Source: Hoylesella saccharolytica JCM 17484 (GTDB lineage: Bacteria; Bacteroidota; Bacteroidia; Bacteroidales; Bacteroidaceae). Taken from it: a stretch of 64,000 nt of DNA. The translations under genes and the position numbers were made by a program. The notes under the pieces are model-generated. The model did no database searches, was not told the origin of the DNA, and saw nothing but the letters and a program-made list of their open reading frames with translations. Positions 9,894-18,627 of this stretch are shown here, piece by piece. The DNA lies in NCBI RefSeq assembly GCF_000614205.1, contig NZ_BAKN01000008.1, positions 30,514-94,513 of the forward strand, read 5' to 3'. The first letter of the stretch is position 1, and each line of letters begins with the position of its first letter.

Positions 9894-10502
9894 ATGATAA
9901 TCGAGCAACCCGCGATATTTCTACGCTGGCTTTACCCCAAAGCCCTATGGCGAATGAATCAACATGAGCGCAGCATTTATCTCACCTTCGACGACGGTCC
10001 CATCCCCCAGTCTACCCCCTTTATTCTTGAAACACTTGCCCATTACAACGTTCGTGCCACCTTCTTTATGGTAGGCCAAAACGTAGAAAAGCATCCCGAA
10101 CTGTATCAACAAATCGTTGAAGCAGGCCATTGCGTGGGCAACCACACCTACAACCACATCAGCGGTTTCAAGCACTCGATACACCGATACACCGACAATA
10201 CCAATCGCGCCGACAAGCTGATACACTCGAACCTGTTCCGCCCACCACACGGGTGGATGCGCTGGTCGCAATATGCCTGGCTCAGCAGAAAATATAAAGT
10301 GGTGATGTGGGACGTAGTTACGCGCGATTACTCGAAATGGATGACTGCCGAAGACGTACTCGACAACGTCAAACGATACGTGCGCAATGGCTCGATTATC
10401 ACTTTTCACGACTCGCTCAAAAGCATCGACAAACTGCATTTCGCACTTCCCAAAGCCTTAGAATGGCTAAAAGAACAGGGCTACACATTTAAAACATTCT
10501 GA
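9894..10502 (+). CDS. Polysaccharide deacetylase (NodB/CE4)
   Basis: A 202-residue protein that is almost only the NodB homology domain. It shows the five CE4 motifs: TFDDGP (motif 1, catalytic base and metal Asp), GNHTYNH (motif 2, metal His pair), RPPHG (motif 3), the segment with RDYSKW (motif 4) and ITFHDS (motif 5, catalytic His). It should remove N-acetyl or similar groups from a cell-wall or surface glycan. No cleavable signal peptide is evident, although the N-terminus is mildly hydrophobic. The start codon lies directly after the 41-bp palindrome array, and queG begins 51 bases downstream. Confidence 0.92.
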   Translation: MIIEQPAIFLRWLYPKALWRMNQHERSIYLTFDDGPIPQSTPFILETLAHYNVRATFFMVGQNVEKHPELYQQIVEAGHCVGNHTYNHISGFKHSIHRYTDNTNRADKLIHSNLFRPPHGWMRWSQYAWLSRKYKVVMWDVVTRDYSKWMTAEDVLDNVKRYVRNGSIITFHDSLKSIDKLHFALPKALEWLKEQGYTFKTF

Positions 10503-10552
10503 CGGCGAGGGTAAGGTTCTGCAGAGCGTTCTGTACAAGAAATTCCGACCCA

Positions 10553-11659
10553 ATGACTTCCAAACATTCTGAAGAAACCAATTCCATCCTTTCTGAAGAA
10601 ACAAAGGCTAAGCTTTCTGAAGAAATAAAAGTCGAGGCACAACGTCTCGGCTTTTTTGCCTGCGGAATAGCTCAAGCAAGTGCCGTAGACCGCGATACGG
10701 CAGCTGAAGTAAAACGATGGCTCGATAAAGGCGGCTACGCGGAAATGAACTACATGAACAACCACACCGACAAGCGACTCGACCCACGTTTGCTGATGCA
10801 GGGCCTCAAATCCATCGTTTGCGTAGCGCTCAATTACGCCCCCGAACAGCGCATTCCGCAAACCGAATTTCAGCTGGCCGGCTATGCCTACGGACAAGAT
10901 TATCACGATGTGGTGAAAAACAAACTGCGACAACTGGCTGCAACATTCGGTTTTCAGCCCTATACAGAACCCGCCGGCTCCCACACCCCTGCCGTTCCTA
11001 CCCCACAAACAATCCCTAATCCCTCCTCTCTAATCCCTCCTCCCCTCCCACCCCAATTCCGCGTTTTTTGCGACAGCGCGCCCATTCTCGAACGCTATTG
11101 GGCGGTAAAGGCCGGTTTGGGATGGACGGGGCGCAACCACCAACTCATCCTTCCCAACGCTGGCAGCATGTTTGTTTTGGGCGAGCTTTTTCTCGATATC
11201 CCCCTTACCTACGACCAGCCCCTACCCAACCGATGCGGTTCGTGTCATCGCTGCATCGACGCCTGTCCCACCGGCGCATTGGGCACTTGGAATAGCCCAA
11301 CCGCCGACCATCTGCACCCCTTTGACGCCGCCCGATGCCTGTCTTATCAAACCATTGAAAATCGCGGAACACTCTCCACCGACATTGCCGCAGCAATGGG
11401 AAACACCATCTACGGCTGCGACAAGTGTCAAACAGCCTGCCCTTGGAACCGTTTCGCCTCTCCTACGAACATTGCCGAGCTGCGTCCGCGCCCCGAACTC
11501 CTTGCCATGACTCGCGAAAAATGGCTACATCTTTCGGAAGAAGACTATCAAAAGCTCTTCAAAGGCAGTGCCGTAAAGCGCGCCAAGTATTCAGGTTTGA
11601 TGCGTAACATCACCGCCGTGAACAACCAAGAGAAAGATAAAGAACACCCGTCGGAATAA
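10553..11659 (+). CDS. queG: Epoxyqueuosine reductase QueG
   Basis: A 368-residue cobalamin- and iron-sulfur-dependent enzyme for the last step of queuosine synthesis in tRNA. The core starts at LGFFACGIA. Two 4Fe-4S cysteine clusters follow, CGSCHRCIDACPTGAL and CDKCQTACPWN, and the family's SYQTIENRG segment lies between them. Two oddities are visible. The N-terminus has three 8-residue repeats (SEETNSIL, SEETKAKL, SEEIKVEA) made by a 24-base direct repeat. A proline-rich stretch of about 25 residues (around 145-168) is inserted just before FRVFCDSAPILERYW. Start choice is uncertain within the repeats. Confidence 0.92.
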   Translation: MTSKHSEETNSILSEETKAKLSEEIKVEAQRLGFFACGIAQASAVDRDTAAEVKRWLDKGGYAEMNYMNNHTDKRLDPRLLMQGLKSIVCVALNYAPEQRIPQTEFQLAGYAYGQDYHDVVKNKLRQLAATFGFQPYTEPAGSHTPAVPTPQTIPNPSSLIPPPLPPQFRVFCDSAPILERYWAVKAGLGWTGRNHQLILPNAGSMFVLGELFLDIPLTYDQPLPNRCGSCHRCIDACPTGALGTWNSPTADHLHPFDAARCLSYQTIENRGTLSTDIAAAMGNTIYGCDKCQTACPWNRFASPTNIAELRPRPELLAMTREKWLHLSEEDYQKLFKGSAVKRAKYSGLMRNITAVNNQEKDKEHPSE

Positions 11660-12126
11660 GTTTTATCCCCGCCTTGTTACAAAGCAAAAGGTCTTAGAAG
11701 CACCCACCCCATTGTTTGTGCCAGATTGTTAATAAAGCCTATATTATCAACCCGATATATACATTATTTATATAAATTGTCATACCTTTGCCACAGCTTT
11801 AACAAAAGAACAAACTCTTTTCAGATAGAAATACAGAAAAAGTTTTTCAAATTAAGACATATTTTACAAGAGATAAGAAAATCAAAATACAATGTGTTGT
11901 GTAAATACATATTCGGAAACGTTAAAAGTTGCAGTTTTGTATGTGTGGAATAACTCGCTAACACACAAGCAACTTAACTTACGTGCGCGTATCATATAAC
12001 AAATATAACAAAAACAATAGCTTGTAAAGGATTTCTACGGAATTCCCTTGTGTTTTTTATGTATTTTTCCCCAAGTTAAATAGAAAATAGCTTCAAAATT
12101 TATTCACAAAAAAATGAGATAAAAAG
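11660..12126. other. Intergenic stretch, no gene recognised
   Basis: A gap of 467 bases between queG and the small gene at 12127. It is strongly AT-rich after base 11740. A TACCTTTG sequence at 11783-11790 fits the -7 consensus on the plus strand but has no TTTG at the right distance. No convincing coding frame, terminator or repeat is seen. Confidence 0.5.
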
Positions 12127-12338
12127 ATGAAAAGGAAACAAGAAAATTACATTCCACCTTGTATCAAGGTGATTGAAACCAAAGTGGAATATCACCTCTT
12201 AGAAGGATCGAATATTGGTCAAGGCGGGCACAATTCGGAACTGTCAATCCGCCGATCAGTGGTTCCAAACAAGGCTTTTTTGAAGAGGAAGAAGAGGAAG
12301 AAAACGAGGAGGAAACAAACGGATCGTGGAATATTTGA
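12127..12338 (+). pseudogene. Small secreted-type peptide gene, frameshifted
   Basis: A short gene preceding the fimbrillin-like gene. It begins MKRKQENYIPPCIKVIETKVEYHLLEGSN-like and is glycine-rich up to GQGGHN. After about 12235 the original frame becomes a basic run with no family character. One frame over it continues TVNPPISGSKQGFFEEEEEE and stops after ETNGSWNI. That acidic, Trp-containing tail resembles the small proteins often found beside surface genes in Prevotella. Length of 212 bases is one short of 71 codons, so one base is missing. Read through, the product is 70 residues. Function unknown. Confidence 0.55.
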
Positions 12339-12370
12339 CAATGAAAACAAACATTTAAGATTTGACAACA

Positions 12371-13954
12371 ATGAAGAAAAATATTTTATGGATATTCGCC
12401 ATGGCTGCCCTTTTGGTCGGTTGTGCCGCTAACACCGTGGACGATGAGAAACAAACCAAAGAGACAAAGAAAGGTAATCCTGCCCAGCAAGGTACCACCT
12501 TTATTGGCGGAATAGACATCAAACCGAGTGCTACATCTGCCACTCGTACATCGCTCAGTATGACTTACCCGGGTGGCACGCAAGTAGACTATTTCTGGGA
12601 AAAAGGTGACACTATATGGACTGCCGATGGTGCTAAAGGAGGAGCACAAATAACAACAAAATCTGCAACGGCAAAATTCTATCTGTCCAGAGGTTATGAT
12701 ACTCCTACTGTTACACTATACTATCCCGGTAAGTACGCTACAAAATACAACAAAGTAATGATCAATACTTCCCAAAGACAAAAGGATCCCAATGTAACCG
12801 ATAGTCTTGGTATATATGGCGATTGCGGAACGGCTACAGCCCATCAGCAGTCTGACAAGACATATTCGTTCAATCTCGACCATAAAGCAGCATTTATTTG
12901 TTTTCTGCCTTATAGCGAAAACCATTTTCTGCCGTCAGTTCACGTTCGTTCAATCAAAGTAACAGCCGACCATAACATTGCCGGCACCTATACGCTTACA
13001 CCAACCGGACTTACTGGTAGCGGCACCGCCAACAGCATAACACTGTACTTGGGGGGGAACTTTAAACTCACCAACACAACTCCCAGTCAAGCTACCAATG
13101 CCAGTTATATGGTGATTGCGCCGGGCACACATCAACTCACGGTAGAATATGAATTAGCTGAAAACTCTTCTGCTTATGCTTCCGGAAAAATCATTAAAAC
13201 CATCAATAGCCATACCTATGCAGCTAATACGGTAACCCCCATCACGGTAGACCTGACGATAAAAGACTTTTCCGACCGTAAAAACAATTTCTATCTGTGG
13301 GATGCCCAAAATAACTATTGGTATAACGAGGCAACAAACAGCCAGTTTCCCAACATCCCTACAGCTTACGGTGAAAAGAATGAGAATTATCCCAAACTAA
13401 ACACCGATAGCCGGTGGTATAATCCTTCGGAGACACCTGCAACAAATTCGTGTAAAAACTGCCCTTCATTTGCCGCCATGACATGGTATGCCTATGCCGG
13501 CGACCCCCATACAGAACAGATTTTATTTGCATATAACGGACATTTGTTGATTGGCGGGGTATGGTTTAAAAAGTGGAATAACATTACTGCCACCGACGCG
13601 AACGGCAACACAAAGTCTACTACTGTTCCTTATAACAATCTACCTCCTGATAAAAGCGAGAGTGACTATCCGCAATGCCCTGCACCCGCAACCCGACCAG
13701 CCGGTGCATTATGGGATTACAAAAACGGAGAATTGCCTGGCAGTCAGTATTTCTTTTTACCTAGTTTAGGTTATATAAATCAAGGGGAATATAGTCCAGG
13801 TTCGGGATGTTATTGGACAAGTACACCCTATAAAAAGGATAGCTACGAAAGTAGCGAAGCTAACCACCTTTACATCGTATGGGGTAGGCTAGAATTCAAC
13901 CGTTCAGCAGTACCTAGGAAATCCATTGCGGAGCAAATATGGACGATGCAATAA
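12371..13954 (+). CDS. Fimbrillin-like surface lipoprotein
   Basis: A 527-residue lipoprotein. I start at the ATG at 12371 (MKKNILWIFAMAALLVGC), which gives a clean lipoprotein signal with lipobox LLVGC; an ATG three codons earlier also exists. Residues 35-290 resemble the fimbrillin/Mfa-like fold: a TRTSLSMTYPGGTQVDYFWEKGDTIW opening (split here by position only) is typical of these adhesins. The C-terminal 200 residues resemble the Fibrobacter succinogenes major-paralogous type found in Bacteroidetes, with PATRPAGALWDY and a final GCYWTSTPY motif. Expected on the outer membrane as an adhesin or fimbrial subunit. Polymerisation partners are not nearby. Confidence 0.75.
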   Translation: MKKNILWIFAMAALLVGCAANTVDDEKQTKETKKGNPAQQGTTFIGGIDIKPSATSATRTSLSMTYPGGTQVDYFWEKGDTIWTADGAKGGAQITTKSATAKFYLSRGYDTPTVTLYYPGKYATKYNKVMINTSQRQKDPNVTDSLGIYGDCGTATAHQQSDKTYSFNLDHKAAFICFLPYSENHFLPSVHVRSIKVTADHNIAGTYTLTPTGLTGSGTANSITLYLGGNFKLTNTTPSQATNASYMVIAPGTHQLTVEYELAENSSAYASGKIIKTINSHTYAANTVTPITVDLTIKDFSDRKNNFYLWDAQNNYWYNEATNSQFPNIPTAYGEKNENYPKLNTDSRWYNPSETPATNSCKNCPSFAAMTWYAYAGDPHTEQILFAYNGHLLIGGVWFKKWNNITATDANGNTKSTTVPYNNLPPDKSESDYPQCPAPATRPAGALWDYKNGELPGSQYFFLPSLGYINQGEYSPGSGCYWTSTPYKKDSYESSEANHLYIVWGRLEFNRSAVPRKSIAEQIWTMQ

Positions 13955-13980
13955 GAAACATGCTGCTAAAATATTATGTT

Positions 13981-14262
13981 CGGAATGCCGGATGCTCCAT
14001 CAGAATCTCTGAAACCATTTCCGGAATCTCGGATGCCCCGTCAGAATCTCTGAAATCATTTCCGGAGTCTCGGATGTCCCGTCAGAATCTCTGAAACCAT
14101 TTCCGGAATTCCCGGATGCCCTGTCAGAATCTCTGAAACCATTTCCGGAGTCTCGGATGCCCCGTCAGAATCTCTGAAATCATTTCCGGAGTTCCCCGGA
14201 TGTCCCGTCAGAATCTCTGAAATCATTTCCGGAGTACTCGGATGTCCCGTCAGAATCTCTGA
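13981..14262 (+). repeat. Alternating palindromes, 20.5-bp steps
   Basis: Two different palindromes alternate. TCAGAATCTCTGA is centred at 14006, 14047, 14088, 14130, 14171, 14214 and 14256. TCCGGA(n)TCGGA-type elements are centred near 13986, 14027, 14068, 14109, 14151, 14193 and 14235. Each kind repeats every 41-43 bases and the two are offset by half a period, giving a palindrome every 20-21 bases for 280 bases. The array occupies most of the 369-base gap between the fimbrillin-like gene and the DUF6261-like gene. It has no reading frame of interest and no CRISPR-like spacers. Confidence 0.92.
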
Positions 14263-14323
14263 CGAGGCATCCGATACTTCCTTACAAGGAAAACACCTAT
14301 ATAAACTTTAATAACTTTTAAAA

Positions 14324-15454
14324 ATGAAAAGAATTTTAAGATTCGAAGGGACGTTCAGTTCCCTTTACAGCAACATCTTGCACGCACAGTATCAGCGCAA
14401 GCAGTACGAACTGGTAAAAGCCGCCGACGCGACGAAGACGAACGTTTCGGCCGAGTGGCTCGCCGAGTGGGAGAAGGCCATCAAGGTGGAAACCGAAATT
14501 AACATGCAGGCGTCGGCATCGGTGTTTACAGCCAAAATGCGCGAGAAAGATGCAGAACGCGACATGCTGCTAACCAACATCTTTTCGGTGGTAAGGGCGC
14601 AACGCACATCGCCCGTGAGCGCCATTCGCGAGGCCGCGCAACGGTTGTATGTGGTTTTTAAACCCTATTTCGGCATTCAAGACGAGATTTTTGAGGCTGA
14701 AAGCGGTCATATCATCGGTATGGAACAGGATGCCGCGCGGTATCAAACCGAAATCACAGCGCTGGGTCTGAAACCCGTGTTCGACGAGCTGCATACCGCC
14801 AACGAGGCGTACGAAAAAATGCGCACCGACCGTCGCACTGAGGGGCTCGAGGCAAAACTACCCGATGCTCGCACGGCGCGTCGCAACACCGACGAGCTGT
14901 TCGAGGGTGTTTGTCAGTGTATTCTCGCCTCGTACATCCTGGCCAAGACCGATGCCGACAAGCAAACGGTTGCCAACTTAGTCGACGCCATGAACAAAAC
15001 CTCCGCTGATTTTAAGGCCACGCACAACGCCAGCATGGCGCAAAAGAAATCGAAAGATAAAAAGAAACCGGGCAAACCGGATGAAAAGTCGGGCGGAAGC
15101 GACGGCGGAAACGGAAAAACTCCGGGCGGCGATAAGGGTTCGGACGGAAAGGGCCCGAATGGCGGAAAAACTCCCGATGATGGCAAAGGTGGAAAGGGAA
15201 ACAACGACGGTAAGGGAAAAGGTGGCAAGAAGGGCGGCGACGACGGAAACGTCAGTCCCGAAAAGGCGCTCATTACTCCGCTGCTTCCGGCACTGGAAAC
15301 CGAACTGAATCTTGCCCACGATTGTCTGGCTTACGGCGGCGTAACCGACGTGCAAGACGGCGTAACCATCTATCTGATTGTAAACAAACGCACACAAGAG
15401 GAAATGTACGTCAAAGTTGAAGGCGGAAAACTCGTGGTGGTGGAGAAGAAATGA
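14324..15454 (+). CDS. DUF6261-like protein with Gly/Lys-rich insert
   Basis: A 376-residue protein without signal peptide or membrane segment. The first 240 residues are mostly helical (MKRILRFEGTFSSLYSNI start). I assign it tentatively to the DUF6261 family of Bacteroidetes, function unknown. Residues of about 245-315 are a low-complexity tract rich in Gly, Lys and Asp (KKSKDKKKPGKPDEKSGG, then GGKGNNDGKGKGGKKGGDDG). A small beta domain ends the protein (VTIYLIVNKRTQEEMYVKVE). Its coding sequence is clearly richer in G+C than its neighbours. It begins 62 bases after the alternating palindrome array, which could act on it. Confidence 0.6.
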   Translation: MKRILRFEGTFSSLYSNILHAQYQRKQYELVKAADATKTNVSAEWLAEWEKAIKVETEINMQASASVFTAKMREKDAERDMLLTNIFSVVRAQRTSPVSAIREAAQRLYVVFKPYFGIQDEIFEAESGHIIGMEQDAARYQTEITALGLKPVFDELHTANEAYEKMRTDRRTEGLEAKLPDARTARRNTDELFEGVCQCILASYILAKTDADKQTVANLVDAMNKTSADFKATHNASMAQKKSKDKKKPGKPDEKSGGSDGGNGKTPGGDKGSDGKGPNGGKTPDDGKGGKGNNDGKGKGGKKGGDDGNVSPEKALITPLLPALETELNLAHDCLAYGGVTDVQDGVTIYLIVNKRTQEEMYVKVEGGKLVVVEKK

Positions 15455-15499
15455 TGGATTAGAGTCATGCTATCTGCTGACAGGTACATCCCCTCCTAA

Positions 15500-15616
15500 C
15501 CTCCCCTTTTTAAGGGGAGGGATGTGTTGAGGTTCTCCTTTACAATTATTGAGTTCTCCCTTGGTATAAGCTTTCGAGTGGATATGCAGCACACCTCTCC
15601 CCTTGAAAAGGGGAGA
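15500..15616. repeat. Two CT/GA-rich hairpins
   Basis: CCTCCCCTT at 15500-15508 pairs with AAGGGGAGG at 15512-15520. A similar hairpin, TCTCCCCTT at 15596-15604 with AAGGGGAGA at 15608-15616, lies about 95 bases further. Each sits in a longer CT-rich context. They lie 3' of the DUF6261-like gene in a convergent gap of 433 bases (15455-15887). Confidence 0.7.
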
Positions 15617-15660
15617 AAGAGAGGGGATTACTTATAACGAACTGACGTAAAGAATTATAA

Positions 15661-15700
15661 AAGATGGACGCACTACTTTGTGCGTCCATCTTTGTTTTGT
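15661..15700. terminator. Strong terminator between convergent genes
   Basis: Perfect 12-base arms agatggacgcac and gtgcgtccatct with a 6-base loop, followed by a T-rich tract on the plus strand. Confidence 0.85.
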
Positions 15701-15715
15701 TATACAATCCGCAAA

Positions 15716-15879
15716 GAAAAAGTGAAAAGTGAAAGAGTGAAAAGGTGGAAAGGGATAGGTGTACTACATTACTTGCGCTTTGCTCTTTATATGGTGCCTG
15801 CATCCTTTCACTTTTTCACTTTTTTACTTTTTCACTTTTTCACTTTTTCACCCTTTCACCTTTTCACCCTTTCACTTTT
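15716..15879. repeat. CACTTTTT tandem repeats with inverted copy
   Basis: Bases 15804-15879 are tandem 9-base units of the type TTTTTCAC. Bases 15716-15752 carry the complementary GTGAAAAAG type. The two arms could form an imperfect hairpin with a loop of about 50 bases, right after the stop of the C1 peptidase on the minus strand. Confidence 0.75.
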
Positions 15880-15887
15880 AAACCGTC

Positions 15888-17095
15888 TTACAAACCTATT
15901 TTATCAAGTATATCTTTGGGAACGGCATTTTTGTTAACCATAAAGTCCATGGTTTTAAGGGCGATGAAAGCCTTGGTCATATACCAAATGCCTTTATAGT
16001 CGCCGTAGGCACCCCAAGAGTTTTTTACCATATAATATTCTCTGCCGTTTTGGTCTTTGGCAATTCCAAAGATGTGCATGCCGTGGTCGTCGGTTGTTTC
16101 CCAATTGTCGTAAGCCTCTTGCCGCATCTCTTGTGTGGGAACGAGTTCGGGAACATTCACTCCGAGCGAATCATACTTTACTTTCTTCTCATCTTTCGAC
16201 AACTTAAACCAGCGGTCGGCATCTGTTCCTGCCATCGAACGTACTTTTTTAGCATCGATAGCTATGCCGAGCCCCTTGCGGGTAAAACCATCTTCGGTAA
16301 CGTCGCCGCCCCAACCGATGGTGTAACCATTCATAATGGCGTTATCGATGATGCGGGTAAGGTCGGCAATGGGCACGTTGTAGCTCTGGGCCCAGCGCCA
16401 ATTGTCTTGCACTTCGACAGCAAACTTTTTGTACCAAGGGTGATGTGTATAGCTGGTGAAAGTGATATAATCGTCCCAGTTAAGCCTAAACTTTGGGCAA
16501 AACTTTGCGGAGTGTAGCTTTTTCCTTCGTAAGTGAAGTTTTCAGGACATTTACCGAGATACGCGTCTAATATTCCCTGCAAACCTTTCTTCCAGGCCGG
16601 AGACAGTTTTTTGCTCTTACTTTTTGCCACAGCAGACACGTAAGGCAGCATCACTTCAAAAAACTCGTTGAAGTTGGCCAGTGAATCGCCTATCGGTGTT
16701 CCGGGTAATGCCATTGCCTCTTCGGGCACAATGCCGTGCTGTTTGATAACAAAGATGGGGTCGTCGAAGCTTCCGCCTTGTGCAAACGATACATCGCCAT
16801 GCATTCTTACTGACTTAACGGCGCGGTCCATATAGTTTTTGCTGGCTATGAACATTTCGCTAAGGTTATAGGTTTTACCCGAGTTGCGCAGTATTTCGCT
16901 TTCGAGAAAGCTCAGTGTAGCATAGTCCCAGCAGGTTCCGCTACGGTTTTGGTCTTTAATACTTGTAATCTTATTTTCTTTGATAACGGTAAATACCGGT
17001 TTGTTTTTGTTGGCATTTGCTTTTGCCTTTGGTGTCTTTGCGCTCGCGGTTATTGCTGTGAGAGCAATAAGCGCGGTGAAAAATACTTTTCTCAT
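15888..17095 (-). pseudogene. C1B cysteine aminopeptidase, frameshifted
   Basis: A bleomycin hydrolase/PepC-type papain-fold peptidase with a signal peptide (MRKVFFTALIALTAITASA). The active site is present: DQNRSGTCWDYATLSF (Gln and catalytic Cys), DHGMHIFGIAK (His) and MVKNSWGAYGDYKGIW (Asn). The frame breaks at about 16480. Upstream reads SFAQSLGL and one base later the other frame continues WDDYITFTSYTHHPW, which fits one missing A in a short run. Length of 1208 bases is one short of a multiple of three. A repaired product has about 402 residues. It follows the M24 peptidase gene by 53 bases on the same strand, so the two probably form a peptide-degradation operon. Confidence 0.9.
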
Positions 17096-17148
17096 TACGT
17101 GTTGTTTTAAAATGTTTTTTGAGTTTATAGTGTTCGTTTTTATAAAAG

Positions 17149-18541
17149 TTACGATGCCATATAGTCTTCGACGTCTTTAGGATGATAAGGGATTTGTTCT
17201 TTTCCGATAATTCGGCATCCGTTGTCAGTAATCAAAATATCATCTTCTATGCGTATGCCGCCGAAGTCCTTATAGGTTTCGAGAAGTTCGAAGTTAAGAA
17301 ATTCCTTGCAATGTCCTGTTGCTTTCCAACTGTCTATGAGGGCGGGAATAAAGTAAATTCCCGGCTCGTCGGTCACAACAAAGCCTTTCTCGAGGCGTCG
17401 CCCCATACGAAGCGCCGATGTTCCAAACTGAGTTGAAGGCTGAATTTCGTCGTCAAAGCCTACATAACGCTGGTCGAGCGATTCCATATCGTGCACATCC
17501 ATTCCCATCATGTGTCCCAATCCATGGGGCAGAAACATAGCGTGCGCACCGGCTCTTACCGCTTCCTCAGTGTCGCCCTTCATCAATCCAAGCTCTTTCA
17601 GACGGTCAGTCATCAGGCGGCAAATATCCATATGCACGTCATAATACTTCACACCGGGTTTAGAAAGTTCCAAGGCAAGGTCGTGACAAGCCTCGACAAT
17701 ACTGTAAATTTCCAACTGACGCTGTGTAAACTTACCGCTCACGGGCATGGTGCGGGTATTGTCTGAACAATAGTTGTTCATCGTTTCGGCACCGGCATCA
17801 CACAAAGCCAGTCGCCCTGCTTCAAGAACGGCCATCGAAGGATTGCCGTGCATAATTTCGCCGTGTTGCGAAAAGATGGTCGGAAAACTAACCATCGCGC
17901 CGTAAGAACCGGCTATTCCGCTCACCTGTCCGCCCACAAACTTCTCTGTTACACCGGGTTTAATCAGCTTCATGGCCGTTGTGTGCATTTTATAACCTAT
18001 CTCGCAGCTCGCTCCAGCTCTTCCACTTCCTGGTCTTCTTTTACCGAACGCATCTTCACTACAGCTTTAATCAGTTCTATCGAAGCCGATTCTTTCTGCT
18101 GATGGGGATGAATGCCCAACAAATCGAATATCTGCAACTTGGTGTCGTGCCGGTAAGGCGGCAAAAAATGTATTTTTCTTTTCAGGCGTAAGGCGTCATA
18201 ACAAATAGTTTTCAGTTGTTTCATGGGGGTCGAATGGGCTACACCTGCCTGCGCTGCCATATCTTTCACGCTGTCTACAGCCCCATACCATACGATGTCA
18301 TCAATATCGATATCGTTTCCTATCAGTGTTTCGGTATCGTTGTCAATGTCGATTACACCAACCAGTCCGTCGCGTTGAGCACCAAAATAATAAAGAAACG
18401 AAGAATCTTGTCTGAAAGGATAATACCGTTGTTGGGAAAATTACAGGGCGATTCGTTATTACCAAAGAAAATAATAACGCCATTTTGTACCAGTTTTTTC
18501 AATTCGGCACGCCGCCGAATATATGTATCTTTTTCGAACAT
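17149..18541 (-). pseudogene. M24 Xaa-Pro aminopeptidase, two frameshifts
   Basis: A cytosolic-looking PepP-type peptidase that removes N-terminal residues before proline. The start at 18541 gives MFEKDTYIRRRAELKKL. Metal ligands of the pita-bread fold are visible: the Asp pair in CDAGAETMNNYCSDNTRT, His in LPHGLGHMMGMDVHD, Glu in TDEPGIYF and Glu in RIEDDILIT. Two breaks exist: at about 18425 (PNNG, then YYPFRQDSSF one frame over) and at about 17999 (ELERAAR, then GYKMHTTAMK). Length of 1393 bases is two short of a multiple of three, as two one-base deletions predict. A TATCTTTG box at 18569-18576 on the minus strand may be its promoter. Confidence 0.9.
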
Positions 18542-18627
18542 AAAGTTTGTTTTTATAACATTTGTACGCAAAGATATAGAAAAAATACCATATTTTATTA
18601 ACTTTGCTGACAAATTTAAACTGTCTT

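Noticed and set aside
11726..11953. 75-codon frame after queG
   Set aside because: AT-rich translation with no family features; it probably reflects non-coding DNA.
12127..12432. 101-residue basic protein reading past the small gene
   Set aside because: The part after about residue 36 is out of frame relative to an acidic tail typical of the family, and it overlaps the start of the fimbrillin-like gene.
9500..14262. CRISPR arrays at 9500-9880 and 13981-14262
   Set aside because: The repeated parts are short palindromes of 13-18 bases with about 25-base or no real spacers, degenerate copies occur inside the series, and no cas gene is near.
14914..15273. Proline/phenylalanine-rich minus-strand frame
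   Set aside because: It is the complement of the Gly/Lys tract of the DUF6261-like gene.
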